Assembly: GCA_018110825.1 (NCBI GenBank)
Contig: JAGBCL010000119.1
Location: 1 to 63,621 of the forward strand
Direction of reading: 5' to 3'
DNA: 63,621 nt
From: Oscillospiraceae bacterium
GTDB lineage: Bacteria; Bacillota; Clostridia; Oscillospirales; Ruminococcaceae
In this document: positions 1 to 8,093 of the stretch, one piece after another
Numbering within the stretch: position 1 is the first letter of the stretch
Layout of the letters: the number at the start of each line of letters is the position of its first letter
Notes under the pieces: generated by a model
The model's input: only the letters and a program-made list of their open reading frames with translations
Told to the model about the DNA's origin: nothing
Databases searched by the model: none
Program-made: the position numbers and the translations under genes

Positions 1-141
1 GCGATAATGGCTGTTCAGCAGTCTATGGAAAAATACGAGCCGTCGGTAATCGGCTTCAAGTGGAATGATGACGAACCGAGAATTCAGCTTGAGCCTATCG
101 GTGAACGTGGGTATATTGAGATGAAAGCGGTAATGTGCTGA
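1..141 (+). CDS. C-terminal end of an unknown protein (truncated by window edge)
   Basis: Frame 1 is open from the first base to a TGA at 139-141 and gives 46 residues ending in GYIEMKAVMC. It contains two short acidic stretches and no motif I recognise. A strong hairpin with a T-run follows about 130 bases downstream, which supports this being the end of a real transcript. The gene begins outside the window, so its function cannot be judged. A phage structural protein is possible because a holin remnant lies nearby, but that is a guess. Confidence 0.55.
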   Translation, partial: AIMAVQQSMEKYEPSVIGFKWNDDEPRIQLEPIGERGYIEMKAVMC

Positions 142-267
142 AATATGGATATATGGAAACAGACGTATTCGATTTTGCACACGCTTGTTTGGGTTAGCTG
201 TTGTAACAGGTAATTTGTCAAAAGTGCTAGCGTCTCTGTTAAGCAGACAAAAGTAGAGTAATAAATT

Positions 268-299
268 ACGGCGTACATTTGTGATGTACGCCGTTTTTA
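268..299 (+). terminator. Intrinsic terminator
   Basis: An 11-base perfect stem (ACGGCGTACAT at 268-278, ATGTACGCCGT at 284-294) with a 5-base loop is followed by TTTTTAT. It probably ends the transcript of the partial gene at 1-141. Confidence 0.85.
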
Positions 300-374
300 T
301 ATGACATTATGTAGAATTTTTCAAAAACCAAGACCAAGCTCGGTAGCCTGACCTTGGGGAAACGTTATAGGTAA

Positions 375-440
375 ACAATAAACCCGAAATTGCACCCAAC
401 ATAAATAGGCTCTTTTGTTATTGAGTTGGGCTCACCAAAT
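375..440 (+). repeat. 66-base direct repeat, copy 1
   Basis: This stretch matches 7442-7507 at 56 of 66 positions without gaps, by direct comparison. The best conserved blocks are the first 17 bases (ACAATAAACCCGAAATT) and TCTTTTGTTAT. Both copies have the same orientation and each is followed within about 10 bases by a terminator-like hairpin. The two copies bracket the phosphate operon. Nothing in it reads as a protein. Confidence 0.8.
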
Positions 441-445
441 TCAAA

Positions 446-486
446 ACTCGCAAATCCAGTCTACAAAAGGGTTTGCGGGTTTTATT
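446..486 (+). terminator. Terminator-like hairpin after repeat copy 1
   Basis: A 12-base stem (446-457 with 469-480, two G-U pairs) encloses an 11-base loop and is followed by TTTTATTTATT. It directly follows the repeat, so the repeat may be part of a short transcript that ends here. Confidence 0.65.
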
Positions 487-551
487 TATTTTATGTGGTT
501 CCCATTTAATGACACAAATTTGCTTCTGACGAATAATGCGCACTTTTTTAC

Positions 552-585
552 ATGAAAAACAGCCCCCGGGGAACTACCGAGGGCT
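552..585 (-). terminator. Terminator on the minus strand after the holin remnant
   Basis: A stem pairs AGCCC-C-CGG (561-569) with CCG-A-GGGCT (577-585). Read on the minus strand it is followed by GTTTTTCATG. It lies five bases beyond the stop codon of the holin-like fragment, as expected for its original terminator. Confidence 0.65.
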
Positions 586-589
586 TAAA

Positions 590-667
590 TTATTTATCGT
601 CCTTATTCTTCAGCTGTTTCAGCACATCAAGCAACTTCTTCGGAACAGGCACTCCAATTCGTCCAAA
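590..667 (-). pseudogene. Remnant of a phage holin (C-terminal tail only)
   Basis: On the minus strand a short frame ends in IGVPVPKKLLDVLKQLKNK followed by DDK and a TAA stop (590-592). The 'GxPVPxxLxxxLxxLK' ending is typical of phage_holin_4-type (toxin secretion/phage lysis) holins, from memory of the family. Upstream in this frame there is a stop at 668-670 and no membrane segments, so the transmembrane part is gone. A terminator follows the stop. I read it as a decayed prophage scar. The short length limits certainty. Confidence 0.5.
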
Positions 668-670
668 CTA

Positions 671-704
671 CCAGTTCAAACCAGCATTGAACTGGCAGTT
701 TTCT
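671..704 (+). terminator. Hairpin, terminator-like
   Basis: A 9-base perfect stem (CCAGTTCAA 671-679, TTGAACTGG 687-695) is followed by CAGTTTTCTATT. It sits next to the truncated end of the holin remnant and could mark a junction as easily as a terminator. Confidence 0.45.
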
Positions 705-827
705 ATTAAGTTTTCGGACAGGTCGGATGTAATTAAAGTAATGAATCGTGTATTACTTTCTTTTTACGTCGTCCCTTTCGAGTTCTATGGATTTTTTAGA
801 GTTATGTTACAATGAAAATTTGACACA

Positions 828-874
828 GATTTTACAAAACTCCTCTTCCTGACTTTACATTGAAGCGATATAAT
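828..874 (+). promoter_or_regulatory. Probable PhoP-dependent pstS promoter
   Basis: A consensus -10 TATAAT is at 869-874, but the region 17 bases upstream (TTCCTG) is a poor -35. TTTTACA (about 829-835) and CTTTACA (853-859) lie in this area and resemble the TT-A-ACA half-sites bound by PhoP/PhoB in Firmicutes. A weak -35 replaced by Pho boxes is the usual form of an activator-dependent pst promoter. Confidence 0.5.
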
Positions 875-875
875 T

Positions 876-914
876 CAGATGTAAACAAAAAACACACAAA
901 CAAATTTACATCTG
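876..914 (+). promoter_or_regulatory. Inverted repeat in the pstS leader
   Basis: CAGATGTAAA (876-885) and TTTACATCTG (905-914) form a perfect 10-base inverted repeat around a 19-base A-rich loop. It starts at the expected transcription start and ends just before the GAAAGGAA ribosome binding site. It could be an mRNA hairpin or a protein site, since each arm carries a TTTACA/TGTAAA half-site. Confidence 0.55.
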
Positions 915-929
915 AAAGGAATTGTAATT

Positions 930-1730
930 ATGAAAAAGATTATTAGTATTTTAACAGTTGCACTTATTATGTGCGGCACACTCGCAGGCTGTTCAGCCGA
1001 AAAGGAAGCAGTTTCAACAGACGGCTCAACATCAATGGAAAAGGTTATCGGAGTTTTAGGTGAAACATTTGAAAACGACACAGGAATTACAGTTACATAC
1101 AACCCCACAGGTTCAGGCTCAGGAATCAAGGCTGTTGCTGCAGGAACTTGTGATATCGGGCTTTCAAGCCGTGATTTGAAAGACGAAGAAAAGGCTCAGG
1201 GACTTACATCGACATTTCTCGCTTATGATGGAATTGCAATCATCGTAAACCCTGAAAATCCCGTTTCTGACCTTGACATTGAAACAATCGCAAAGATTTA
1301 TACAGGCGAAATCATAAACTGGAGTGAAATCGGCGGTAACGACAGCGAAATCGTACTTATCGGACGCGAAGCAGGAAGCGGTACGCGTGATGGATTTGAA
1401 TCTATAACAGACACAGAAGATAACTGCAAATACCGTCAGGAACTCACCTCAACAGGCGACGTTATCACAACTGTTGCAGGCAATCCCGCGGCAATCGGTT
1501 ATGCATCGGTAGCGTCTGTAAAGGACAGCGTTAAGATGCTGACAGTGGGCGGCGTTGTGCCGACAGAAGATACAATCAAGGACGGCAGTTATGTTGTTCA
1601 GCGTCCATTTGTACTTGTAACAAAGGCTGATACAGAGCTTTCGGAGAGCGCACAGAAGTTTTTTGACTACATTACATCTGAAGACGCAAGAGAAGCAATC
1701 TCTTCTGCAGGTGTTGTTGCTGCAAACTAA
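930..1730 (+). CDS. pstS: Phosphate ABC transporter, substrate-binding lipoprotein PstS
   Basis: A 266-residue extracytoplasmic phosphate-binding protein. A lipoprotein signal ends in the lipobox LAGC with Cys21 as the lipid-anchored residue. The phosphate-binding segments are visible: DGSTSM near residues 31-36, TGSGSGIKA near 61-69, and REAGSGTRDGFE near 150. The length is typical for Firmicute PstS. It is the first gene of pstSCAB-phoU-phoPR and has a GAAAGGAA ribosome binding site. Its promoter has Pho-box-like repeats, so induction by phosphate starvation through the downstream two-component pair is expected. Confidence 0.95.
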   Translation: MKKIISILTVALIMCGTLAGCSAEKEAVSTDGSTSMEKVIGVLGETFENDTGITVTYNPTGSGSGIKAVAAGTCDIGLSSRDLKDEEKAQGLTSTFLAYDGIAIIVNPENPVSDLDIETIAKIYTGEIINWSEIGGNDSEIVLIGREAGSGTRDGFESITDTEDNCKYRQELTSTGDVITTVAGNPAAIGYASVASVKDSVKMLTVGGVVPTEDTIKDGSYVVQRPFVLVTKADTELSESAQKFFDYITSEDAREAISSAGVVAAN

Positions 1731-1787
1731 GATAAAAAGACGATGCGGTAGTTTTCTGCCGCATAATGTCATATACGGAGCAGATTT

Positions 1788-2651
1788 ATGAAGAAAAATA
1801 AAATGATTGAAAGAGCCATTCACAGCGTGTTTCTGATACTCGGATTGCTGACAGTCGGCTGTGTATTGCTGATTACGATATATCTTGTAATTTCAGGCAT
1901 TCCCGCAATAACGGAAATAGGAGTTTTCGATTTCCTTTTCGGCACAAAATGGGCATCAACTGCCGATATGCCAAGTTATGGAATACTGCCCTTTATTTTA
2001 ACAAGCGTTTACGGTACGGCAGGAGCGATTTTAATAGGCGTTCCCATAGGATTTTTTACGGCGGTGTATCTATCGAAACTTGCTGACCCGAAAGTAAAAG
2101 CCTTTATGGAAGGAGCAGTCAGTCTGCTTGCGGGTATTCCGTCTGTTGTATACGGCTTGGTGGGTATGCTGGTGCTTGTGCCTGCTGTCCGTGAGATTTT
2201 TGATATTCCCGATGGTGCAAGTTTATTTTCAGCAATAATCGTTCTTGCAATTATGATTTTACCGTCAATTATAAAAGTATCAATGACAGCTCTTGAAGCT
2301 GTTCCAAAAGAATATGAGGACGCATCGTTAGCTCTCGGTGCAACACCCGTCGAAACATATTTCAGAGTTTCTGTTCCTGCGGCAAAAAGCGGAATTGCAG
2401 CGGCTGTAGTGCTTGGTGTGGGACGCGCCATAGGCGAAGCAATGGCGGTTATGATGGTATCGGGAAATGTGCCGAATATGCCGTCGCTTTTCCAAAGTGT
2501 GCGATTTCTCACAACGGCAGTTGCAAGCGAAATGTCATATTCAAGCGGACTTCAGCAACAGGCACTTTTCTCAATTGCACTTGTGCTGTTCCTCTTTATT
2601 ATGCTAATAAACGCAACACTTAACTTTTTCTTGAAAAAGGAGAAAGACTGA
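1788..2651 (+). CDS. pstC: Phosphate ABC transporter permease PstC
   Basis: A 287-residue inner-membrane permease with about six membrane segments. It carries the binding-protein-dependent transport (EAA-loop) region EAVPKEYEDASLALGATPVE near residues 170-190, which docks on PstB. It forms the channel heterodimer with PstA. It lies 57 bases after pstS, and its TGA stop overlaps the pstA ATG (TGATG), indicating translational coupling. The start at 1788 follows GGAGCAGATTT. Confidence 0.95.
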   Translation: MKKNKMIERAIHSVFLILGLLTVGCVLLITIYLVISGIPAITEIGVFDFLFGTKWASTADMPSYGILPFILTSVYGTAGAILIGVPIGFFTAVYLSKLADPKVKAFMEGAVSLLAGIPSVVYGLVGMLVLVPAVREIFDIPDGASLFSAIIVLAIMILPSIIKVSMTALEAVPKEYEDASLALGATPVETYFRVSVPAAKSGIAAAVVLGVGRAIGEAMAVMMVSGNVPNMPSLFQSVRFLTTAVASEMSYSSGLQQQALFSIALVLFLFIMLINATLNFFLKKEKD

Positions 2652-3502
2652 TGCTTAGTAAAAAAAGAAAAGCCTATATCGGAACTATGAAATTAGCTAT
2701 GTATGTTTCCACAAGCCTTACAGCTACGCTTGTAATATTTCTTGTGGCGTATGTATTTATAAAGGGTATACCTCATATCTCCTGGGAGCTTCTATCCACA
2801 AAGCCGAGTTATATAACTGGAAATATAGGTATTCTCCCCGATATTCTGAACACTCTTTATATTGTAATTGCAACGCTTATCTTCGTTATACCTCTCGGAG
2901 TTGGTGCGGCGATATATCTTACAGAATACGCAAAAAACAAAAGGCTTGTGGGTATGATTGAATACGCAGCGGAAACACTTTCGGGTATCCCATCCATCAT
3001 TTACGGACTTGTGGGAATGTTGTTTTTCTGTCAGTTTTTAGGATTTAAAACCTCGCTTCTGGCAGGCTCACTGACACTTGTTATTATGAATTTACCAACA
3101 GTAATGCGTACTACTCAAGAGAGCCTTAAAACAGTTCCCCAAAGCTATCGTGACGGTGCATTCGGACTTGGGGCAGGAAAATGGAGAGTAATAAGAACTG
3201 TCGTACTCCCAGGCTGTGTTGACGGAGTTATCACAGGCTGTATCCTGTCCATAGGACGAATTTTAGGTGAGTCTGCAGCACTCCTTTTTACAGCAGGCTT
3301 TGCCCACGCTCTGAACGGATTTTTCGAGGGACTTACATCCCCCGGCGCATCTCTTACCGTTGCCCTTTACGTCTACGCAAAGGAGCAGGGCGAGTTCGGA
3401 GTTGCCTTTGCGATAGCGGCAATACTTATGATTTTAACACTTCTGATAAATTTCTCTGCAACCCTTGTCAGCAGATATTTTGCAAAAAAGCGTGAGCTTT
3501 AA
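2651..3502 (+). CDS. pstA: Phosphate ABC transporter permease PstA
   Basis: A 283-residue polytopic membrane protein, second permease of the Pst channel. The EAA-loop is seen as [20 protein letters not shown] near residues 157-176, and the segment [13 protein letters not shown] is shared with PstC. The start overlaps the pstC stop and has GGAGAAAG upstream. It is followed after 17 bases by pstB. Assignment as PstA rather than PstC rests on gene order and N-terminal shape. Confidence 0.94.
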   Translation: MLSKKRKAYIGTMKLAMYVSTSLTATLVIFLVAYVFIKGIPHISWELLSTKPSYITGNIGILPDILNTLYIVIATLIFVIPLGVGAAIYLTEYAKNKRLVGMIEYAAETLSGIPSIIYGLVGMLFFCQFLGFKTSLLAGSLTLVIMNLPTVMRTTQESLKTVPQSYRDGAFGLGAGKWRVIRTVVLPGCVDGVITGCILSIGRILGESAALLFTAGFAHALNGFFEGLTSPGASLTVALYVYAKEQGEFGVAFAIAAILMILTLLINFSATLVSRYFAKKREL

Positions 3503-3519
3503 TCGAAAGGAATGATACA

Positions 3520-4275
3520 ATGAGCGATATAATGACAGCAAAAGACCTGAATTTGTGGTACGATAAAACACAGGCTCTCAAAAATGTGAACATTACGATT
3601 CCCGAAAAGAGCATTACCGCTTTTATCGGGCCTTCGGGATGTGGAAAGTCTACATTTCTTAAGACCTTAAACCGTATGAATGACCTTATCCCCACGGTTA
3701 AGATAACGGGTGAAGTCTGCTATAACGGACAGAATATCTATGACAGCATTGTTGATGTAAACGAACTTCGCCGTGAAATAGGAATGGTTTTCCAGAAGCC
3801 TAATCCTTTCCCTATGAGCATTTATGACAATATAGCATACGGTCCCCGTACACACGGTATCAAATCAAAGGTAAAGCTTGATGAAATCGTAGAGCAGTCC
3901 CTTCGTGATGCGGCAATATGGGACGAGGTGAAGGACAGGCTGAAGAAAAACGCCCTCGGAATGTCGGGTGGTCAGCAGCAGAGGTTATGTATCGCAAGAG
4001 CGCTTGCGGTAAAACCGAAAATTCTTCTTATGGACGAACCGACCTCTGCACTTGACCCGATTTCTACATCGAGAATTGAGGAACTTGCAATAGAGCTGAA
4101 AAAGAGTTATACTATTGTCATAGTGACTCACAATATGCAGCAGGCAGTCCGAATTTCCGATAACACAGCATTCTTTTTACTGGGTGAGCTTATCGAATAC
4201 GGCGAAACGGAAAAGCTGTTTTCACAGCCCGTTGATAAGCGAACAGAAGACTATATTACAGGAAGGTTTGGATAA
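3520..4275 (+). CDS. pstB: Phosphate ABC transporter ATP-binding protein PstB
   Basis: A 251-residue ABC ATPase that powers phosphate import. Walker [10 protein letters not shown] is at residues 37-45, the PstB-type Q-loop is [15 protein letters not shown], the signature is MSGGQQQRL, Walker B is [11 protein letters not shown], and the switch histidine is in VTHNMQQA. The phrase NRMNDLIP after Walker A is a PstB hallmark. The final TAATGA overlaps the phoU start, so the two are translationally coupled. Confidence 0.96.
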   Translation: MSDIMTAKDLNLWYDKTQALKNVNITIPEKSITAFIGPSGCGKSTFLKTLNRMNDLIPTVKITGEVCYNGQNIYDSIVDVNELRREIGMVFQKPNPFPMSIYDNIAYGPRTHGIKSKVKLDEIVEQSLRDAAIWDEVKDRLKKNALGMSGGQQQRLCIARALAVKPKILLMDEPTSALDPISTSRIEELAIELKKSYTIVIVTHNMQQAVRISDNTAFFLLGELIEYGETEKLFSQPVDKRTEDYITGRFG

Positions 4276-4919
4276 TGAGAAGCAGATTTGATGAGCAGTT
4301 AAATATACTTAACACTGAAATGATAGAAATGGGCGCACTCTGTGAGGAGGCTATCGCCCTTGCTTCAAAGGCGCTTACTACGGGAGATGTCACACTTGCT
4401 GAAAACGTTTCGACAATTTCATCGGACATTGACCACAAGGAACGTGATATCGAAGCACGCTGCATGAAACTACTTTTACAGCAGCAGCCTGTTGCAAGGG
4501 ATTTAAGACAGATCTCCGCTGCACTTAAAATGATAACCGATATGGAGCGTATCGGCGACCAGGCGGAGGATATTGCTGAAATAATCACCTATCTTGAGGG
4601 CAGAACAGCCGAGGAAACGGTGCATATCCGTGATATGGCGGCTGAAACAATCTTGATGGTAACAGACAGCGTAGACGCTTATGTTAAAAAGGATACCCAG
4701 CTTGCAAAATCGGTTATTCTTCATGATGACAAGGTTGACGAGTATTTCGACAGGATAAAGGGCAGTCTTATTAAAATGATTGCAGAGAATCCCGAAAACG
4801 GCGAATATGCTCTTGACCTGCTGATGATAGCAAAGTATTTTGAGCGTATCGGCGACCACGCAACAAACATTGCCGAATGGGTGATTTTCTCCGTAACAGG
4901 CGAACATAAAAACTCATAA
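4275..4919 (+). CDS. phoU: Phosphate uptake regulator PhoU
   Basis: A 214-residue cytoplasmic all-helical protein made of two PhoU repeats. Each repeat has the metal-binding helix signature, seen as MERIGDQAEDIAE near residues 93-105 and FERIGDHATNIAEW near 190-203. PhoU links the Pst transporter state to the sensor kinase and limits phosphate uptake. Its place between pstB and the phoP/phoR pair fits that role. A GGAGTTG ribosome binding site for the next gene follows the stop. Confidence 0.95.
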   Translation: MRSRFDEQLNILNTEMIEMGALCEEAIALASKALTTGDVTLAENVSTISSDIDHKERDIEARCMKLLLQQQPVARDLRQISAALKMITDMERIGDQAEDIAEIITYLEGRTAEETVHIRDMAAETILMVTDSVDAYVKKDTQLAKSVILHDDKVDEYFDRIKGSLIKMIAENPENGEYALDLLMIAKYFERIGDHATNIAEWVIFSVTGEHKNS

Positions 4920-4933
4920 AGGAGTTGATTTAT

Positions 4934-5614
4934 ATGATATGGTGCGTTGAGGATGACGCAAGTATCCGTGACATAGAGGTTTACGCCTTACAGTCAACAG
5001 GGTTTGAAGCAAAAGGCTTTGAGGACAGCGACAGCTTTTTGTCTGCGCTTAAAAATGAGCTTCCTGACCTTGTAATTCTTGATGTAATGCTCCCTGGCAC
5101 AGACGGCATTGAGGTGCTGAAAATTCTCAAAAGCACGGCGGAATACGTGGATATTCCCGTTATTATGGCAACTGCAAAGGGTGCAGAATTTGATAAGGTT
5201 CAGGGGCTTGACCTGGGAGCTGACGATTACCTTGTAAAGCCATTCGGAATGATGGAAATGATTTCGAGAGTAAAGGCGGTCATGCGACGCTGTAAGCCAA
5301 AAACAGTAAACCGTATTTTACAGGCAGGCAGACTTTCTCTTAATCTTGACGAGCGTACTGTGACGATAAACGGTGAAAAGATTTCACTTACATACAAGGA
5401 ATTTGAACTGCTCTCGCTTTTTATGAAAAACGTGGGGCTTGTCTTTTCAAGAGATACTCTCTATAACGAAATATGGGGTTCGGATTTTGTGGGTGAAACG
5501 AGAACAGTTGATATGCATATCAGAACGCTTCGTCAGAAGCTGGGTGAATACGGCGAAATGATTGAAACTGTGCGCCACGTTGGTTACAAGTTCGGAGGCA
5601 GCTATGACAAGTAA
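4934..5614 (+). CDS. phoP: PhoB/PhoP-type response regulator
   Basis: A 226-residue OmpR-class regulator. The receiver domain has the acidic pair at residues 7-8 (VEDD), phosphoacceptor Asp50 in VILDVMLPG, and the conserved Lys in DDYLVKPFG. A winged-helix DNA-binding domain follows from about residue 130 (KEFELLSLF, RTVDMHIRTLRQKLG). I place the start at ATG 4934, nine bases after AAAGGAG, rather than at an upstream TTG that overlaps the ribosome binding site. It overlaps the kinase gene by 11 bases. It probably activates pstS. Confidence 0.9.
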   Translation: MIWCVEDDASIRDIEVYALQSTGFEAKGFEDSDSFLSALKNELPDLVILDVMLPGTDGIEVLKILKSTAEYVDIPVIMATAKGAEFDKVQGLDLGADDYLVKPFGMMEMISRVKAVMRRCKPKTVNRILQAGRLSLNLDERTVTINGEKISLTYKEFELLSLFMKNVGLVFSRDTLYNEIWGSDFVGETRTVDMHIRTLRQKLGEYGEMIETVRHVGYKFGGSYDK

Positions 5615-7262
5615 GATTTTTCGTTCTATTTTTGCCACATCGCTTGCAGTATTTCTGGCAACTCTTATAATTATAACAAGCTTTCTATACGATTACTTTA
5701 CAAATATCCAGATAAATCAGATTAAGGACGAGCTTTCTATTGCCTCTGTCGGAACAGAGCAATCGGGCGAAGAATATCTCAGCAATCTGAAATCGGATAA
5801 CTTTCGTTTGACGTGGGTAGCTTCTGACGGAACAGTTCTTTTCGACTCACAGGCTGACAAAGCGGCAATGGACAATCACCTTGACCGTGAAGAAATAAAA
5901 GAAGCCTTTGAAACAGGGAAAGGCAGCAGTTCGCGCCGTTCCACAACCCTTACTGAGAAAACACTTTACGAGGCTGTACTTCTTTCAGACGGAACAGTGC
6001 TCCGTATTTCTGTAAACCGTGCAAGCGGATTTGTTCTGCTTTTAGGAATGATGCATCCTGTGATTATCGTGATTATAATTGCAGTTGTAATTTCAGCGGT
6101 GCTTGCACATAAGATGTCAAAAAGGATAATCGAGCCGCTCAATAAGCTTGACCTTGATAATCCGACGGAAAATGACGCTTACGAGGAAATCGCGCCGCTT
6201 CTCAGTCGTATTCACAAGCAGAATATGAAGATTGAACGCAAGGCGGCAGAGCTTAACCGCAGAAAAGATGAATTTGAACTTATTACAAAGAATATGCGTG
6301 AGGGACTCTTGCTGCTTGATAAAAACAGGAATATCCTCACTATAAATTCTGCGGCAATGACGATTTTTGGTACAGATGAAAAGTGTGTGGGAAAAGAATT
6401 TCTGACAATAAATCGCAGACACGAAATAACCTCTGCAATCGAAAAGGCGTTTACAGACGGACACGCTGAAATCCGCGCAGCACTCAATGAAAAGGAATAT
6501 CAGTTTGACATAAGCCGTATTGAAACGGACGGCGAAACTGTAGGTGCGGCAATCCTTGCATTTGATATAACAGAACAGGCTGACACCGAAAGACTCCGCA
6601 GAGAGTTCACAGCAAATGTTTCACACGAGCTTAAAACCCCGCTTCAGACCATTACGGGCAGTGCGGAGCTTATCGAAAACGGACTTGTAAAGCAGGAGGA
6701 TATGCCACGCTTTGTAGGTCATATCCGTGAAGAAGCAACACGGCTTGTAACCCTTGTTGAGGACATCATAAGGCTTTCACAGCTTGACGAACAGACAGAG
6801 CTCCCGAAAGAAAATGTTTCGCTTTATGATATTGCAAACGAAGCCTGCGGAGTTCTCCGAGACAGCGCAAATAAAAAAGATATTGTGCTTACAGTAACAG
6901 GTGACAACGAAAATATTTTCGGCGTAAAGCACTTACTTTTTGAAGTTATCTATAATCTTTGTGATAACAGTATCAAGTATACCCCTGATGGCGGTAAGGT
7001 TGATATTTCTATCTCAGAAACCGAAAAGGAAGTAACACTTACTGTTTCAGATAATGGAATAGGTATTGCCCCACAGCATCATGCAAGAATTTTCGAACGC
7101 TTTTACAGAGTAGATAAGAGCCACTCGAAAAAATCGGGCGGAACAGGTCTCGGACTTTCTATTGTAAAGCACGCTGTGCAGTACCACGGAGGTAAAATTT
7201 CAATTCAGAGCGAGGAAAATAAGGGTACGTCTGTTACGGTAGTTTTGCCGAAAAATGAATAA
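5604..7262 (+). CDS. phoR: PhoR-type sensor histidine kinase
   Basis: A 552-residue membrane kinase. There is an N-terminal membrane anchor, an extracytoplasmic segment to about residue 150, a second membrane segment (MMHPVIIVIIIAVVISAVL), a PAS-like domain (about 225-330), the HisKA box VSHELKTPLQ, and a HATPase domain with NSIKYTPDGG, DNGIGI and GGTGLGLSIV. The start at 5604 has GGAGG seven bases upstream and overlaps the end of the regulator gene. It should phosphorylate the PhoP-like protein when phosphate is low. Confidence 0.92.
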   Translation: MTSKIFRSIFATSLAVFLATLIIITSFLYDYFTNIQINQIKDELSIASVGTEQSGEEYLSNLKSDNFRLTWVASDGTVLFDSQADKAAMDNHLDREEIKEAFETGKGSSSRRSTTLTEKTLYEAVLLSDGTVLRISVNRASGFVLLLGMMHPVIIVIIIAVVISAVLAHKMSKRIIEPLNKLDLDNPTENDAYEEIAPLLSRIHKQNMKIERKAAELNRRKDEFELITKNMREGLLLLDKNRNILTINSAAMTIFGTDEKCVGKEFLTINRRHEITSAIEKAFTDGHAEIRAALNEKEYQFDISRIETDGETVGAAILAFDITEQADTERLRREFTANVSHELKTPLQTITGSAELIENGLVKQEDMPRFVGHIREEATRLVTLVEDIIRLSQLDEQTELPKENVSLYDIANEACGVLRDSANKKDIVLTVTGDNENIFGVKHLLFEVIYNLCDNSIKYTPDGGKVDISISETEKEVTLTVSDNGIGIAPQHHARIFERFYRVDKSHSKKSGGTGLGLSIVKHAVQYHGGKISIQSEENKGTSVTVVLPKNE

Positions 7263-7268
7263 ATTAAA

Positions 7269-7298
7269 GCGACCGATAATATTTCGGTCGCTTTTTAA
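7269..7298 (+). terminator. Terminator of the pst-pho operon
   Basis: AGCGACCGA (7269-7277) pairs with TCGGTCGCT (7285-7293), followed by TTTTTAAA, six bases after the phoR stop. Confidence 0.88.
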
Positions 7299-7441
7299 AT
7301 TATTTACTGATGTTACACCAATTTTTTAGAAAAATAGCCACTCTGAAAAGTATCTACAGCGTTTGTTTTGACGATATTACGTCAATTTGGGCATGGACAG
7401 TGAATTTTAAAATTATGACTTTGAAGTATTATTACAGATAC
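7299..7441. other. Gene-free spacer with one small palindrome
   Basis: Together with its flanks this makes a stretch of about 310 bases without a gene. The only structure I see in this part is TTGACG-ATATTA-CGTCAA at 7368-7385. No frame has a ribosome binding site. Confidence 0.5.
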
Positions 7442-7507
7442 ACAATAAACCCGAAATTACATCAAACATAAATCGATTCTTTTGTTATGGAGTTAGGGTC
7501 ACAAAAT
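7442..7507 (+). repeat. 66-base direct repeat, copy 2
   Basis: This is the second copy of the repeat at 375-440, in the same orientation, with 10 substitutions and no gaps. It begins ACAATAAACCCGAAATT and is followed at once by a terminator hairpin, as is copy 1. The repeats lie at both ends of the phosphate operon. Confidence 0.8.
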
Positions 7508-7508
7508 C

Positions 7509-7532
7509 CGTTCTTTAATGAGAACGTTTTTT
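7509..7532 (+). terminator. Terminator after repeat copy 2
   Basis: CGTTCT (7509-7514) pairs with AGAACG (7521-7526) and is followed by six T residues. Confidence 0.6.
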
Positions 7533-7538
7533 ATACAA

Positions 7539-7572
7539 CAAAGCCTGAGAAGAGTATTCCTCTCAGACTTTG
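7539..7572 (-). terminator. Probable terminator of the minus-strand operon
   Basis: CAAAG-C-CTGAGA (7539-7550) pairs with TCTCAG-A-CTTTG (7561-7572), with one internal mismatch. It lies four bases beyond the stop codon at 7576. The T-tract on the minus strand is weak (CTTTGTTGTAT), so termination efficiency is uncertain. Confidence 0.55.
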
Positions 7573-7575
7573 TAC

Positions 7576-8091
7576 TTATAAATCAATATTAACATTGTAT
7601 TCATCATCAATAATAATACAATTTGCATTGTGTTTTTCAGCAAGCAAACGCATCTGCAAATTATCTTGTAAAACGCTCTCAAAAGTGCAGTAGCTGTCAT
7701 CAAGCCGCTTTTCTATAACGTCAGCATACTTCTTTATGTCATCAAAATTCTTTTTGATGTACTTTTCGCTCATTACAAGACAGTAATAACTTATCTCACC
7801 AAGATATTCCTCAGAAAAATCCTTCTTCCAGTCAAAAGGTATATAACAACCCTCAATGATAAGATTCTGTTTATTTTCAATTGCTGTTTTAATGATTTCA
7901 CGAACAATATTCCAAAGGTAATCAGTAAGCTCATCATCGCTGCTTAAAGGCGTAAGGTCAGTGTTACCGCTCCGTATCAATCCCATCTTCAAATGGTCAA
8001 TGGACAAATATGGATATTTGTATTTTTCAAGCAGCCTTTGTGCAAGAGCCGTCTTTCCCGTGTGGGAAGCACCTGCAATCAGAATAATCAT
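7576..8091 (-). CDS. P-loop kinase-like protein
   Basis: A 171-residue small ATPase of the adenylate/2-phosphoglycerate-kinase-like P-loop group. Walker A is GASHTGKTAL at residues 6-15. A hydrophobic strand ending in Glu (NLIIEGCYIPFDW near 74-86) looks like the acceptor or lid-region strand of such kinases. The substrate cannot be named. It is the last gene of the minus-strand operon, two bases after the PHP gene, so it is probably co-transcribed with the hydrogenase-sensor genes, but a functional link is not shown. Confidence 0.6.
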   Translation of the reverse strand: MIILIAGASHTGKTALAQRLLEKYKYPYLSIDHLKMGLIRSGNTDLTPLSSDDELTDYLWNIVREIIKTAIENKQNLIIEGCYIPFDWKKDFSEEYLGEISYYCLVMSEKYIKKNFDDIKKYADVIEKRLDDSYCTFESVLQDNLQMRLLAEKHNANCIIIDDEYNVNIDL

Positions 8092-8093
8092 AT

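Noticed and set aside
552-815. Plus-strand 87-codon frame
   Set aside because: Overlaps the holin remnant on the other strand and the terminator stem; no ribosome binding site.
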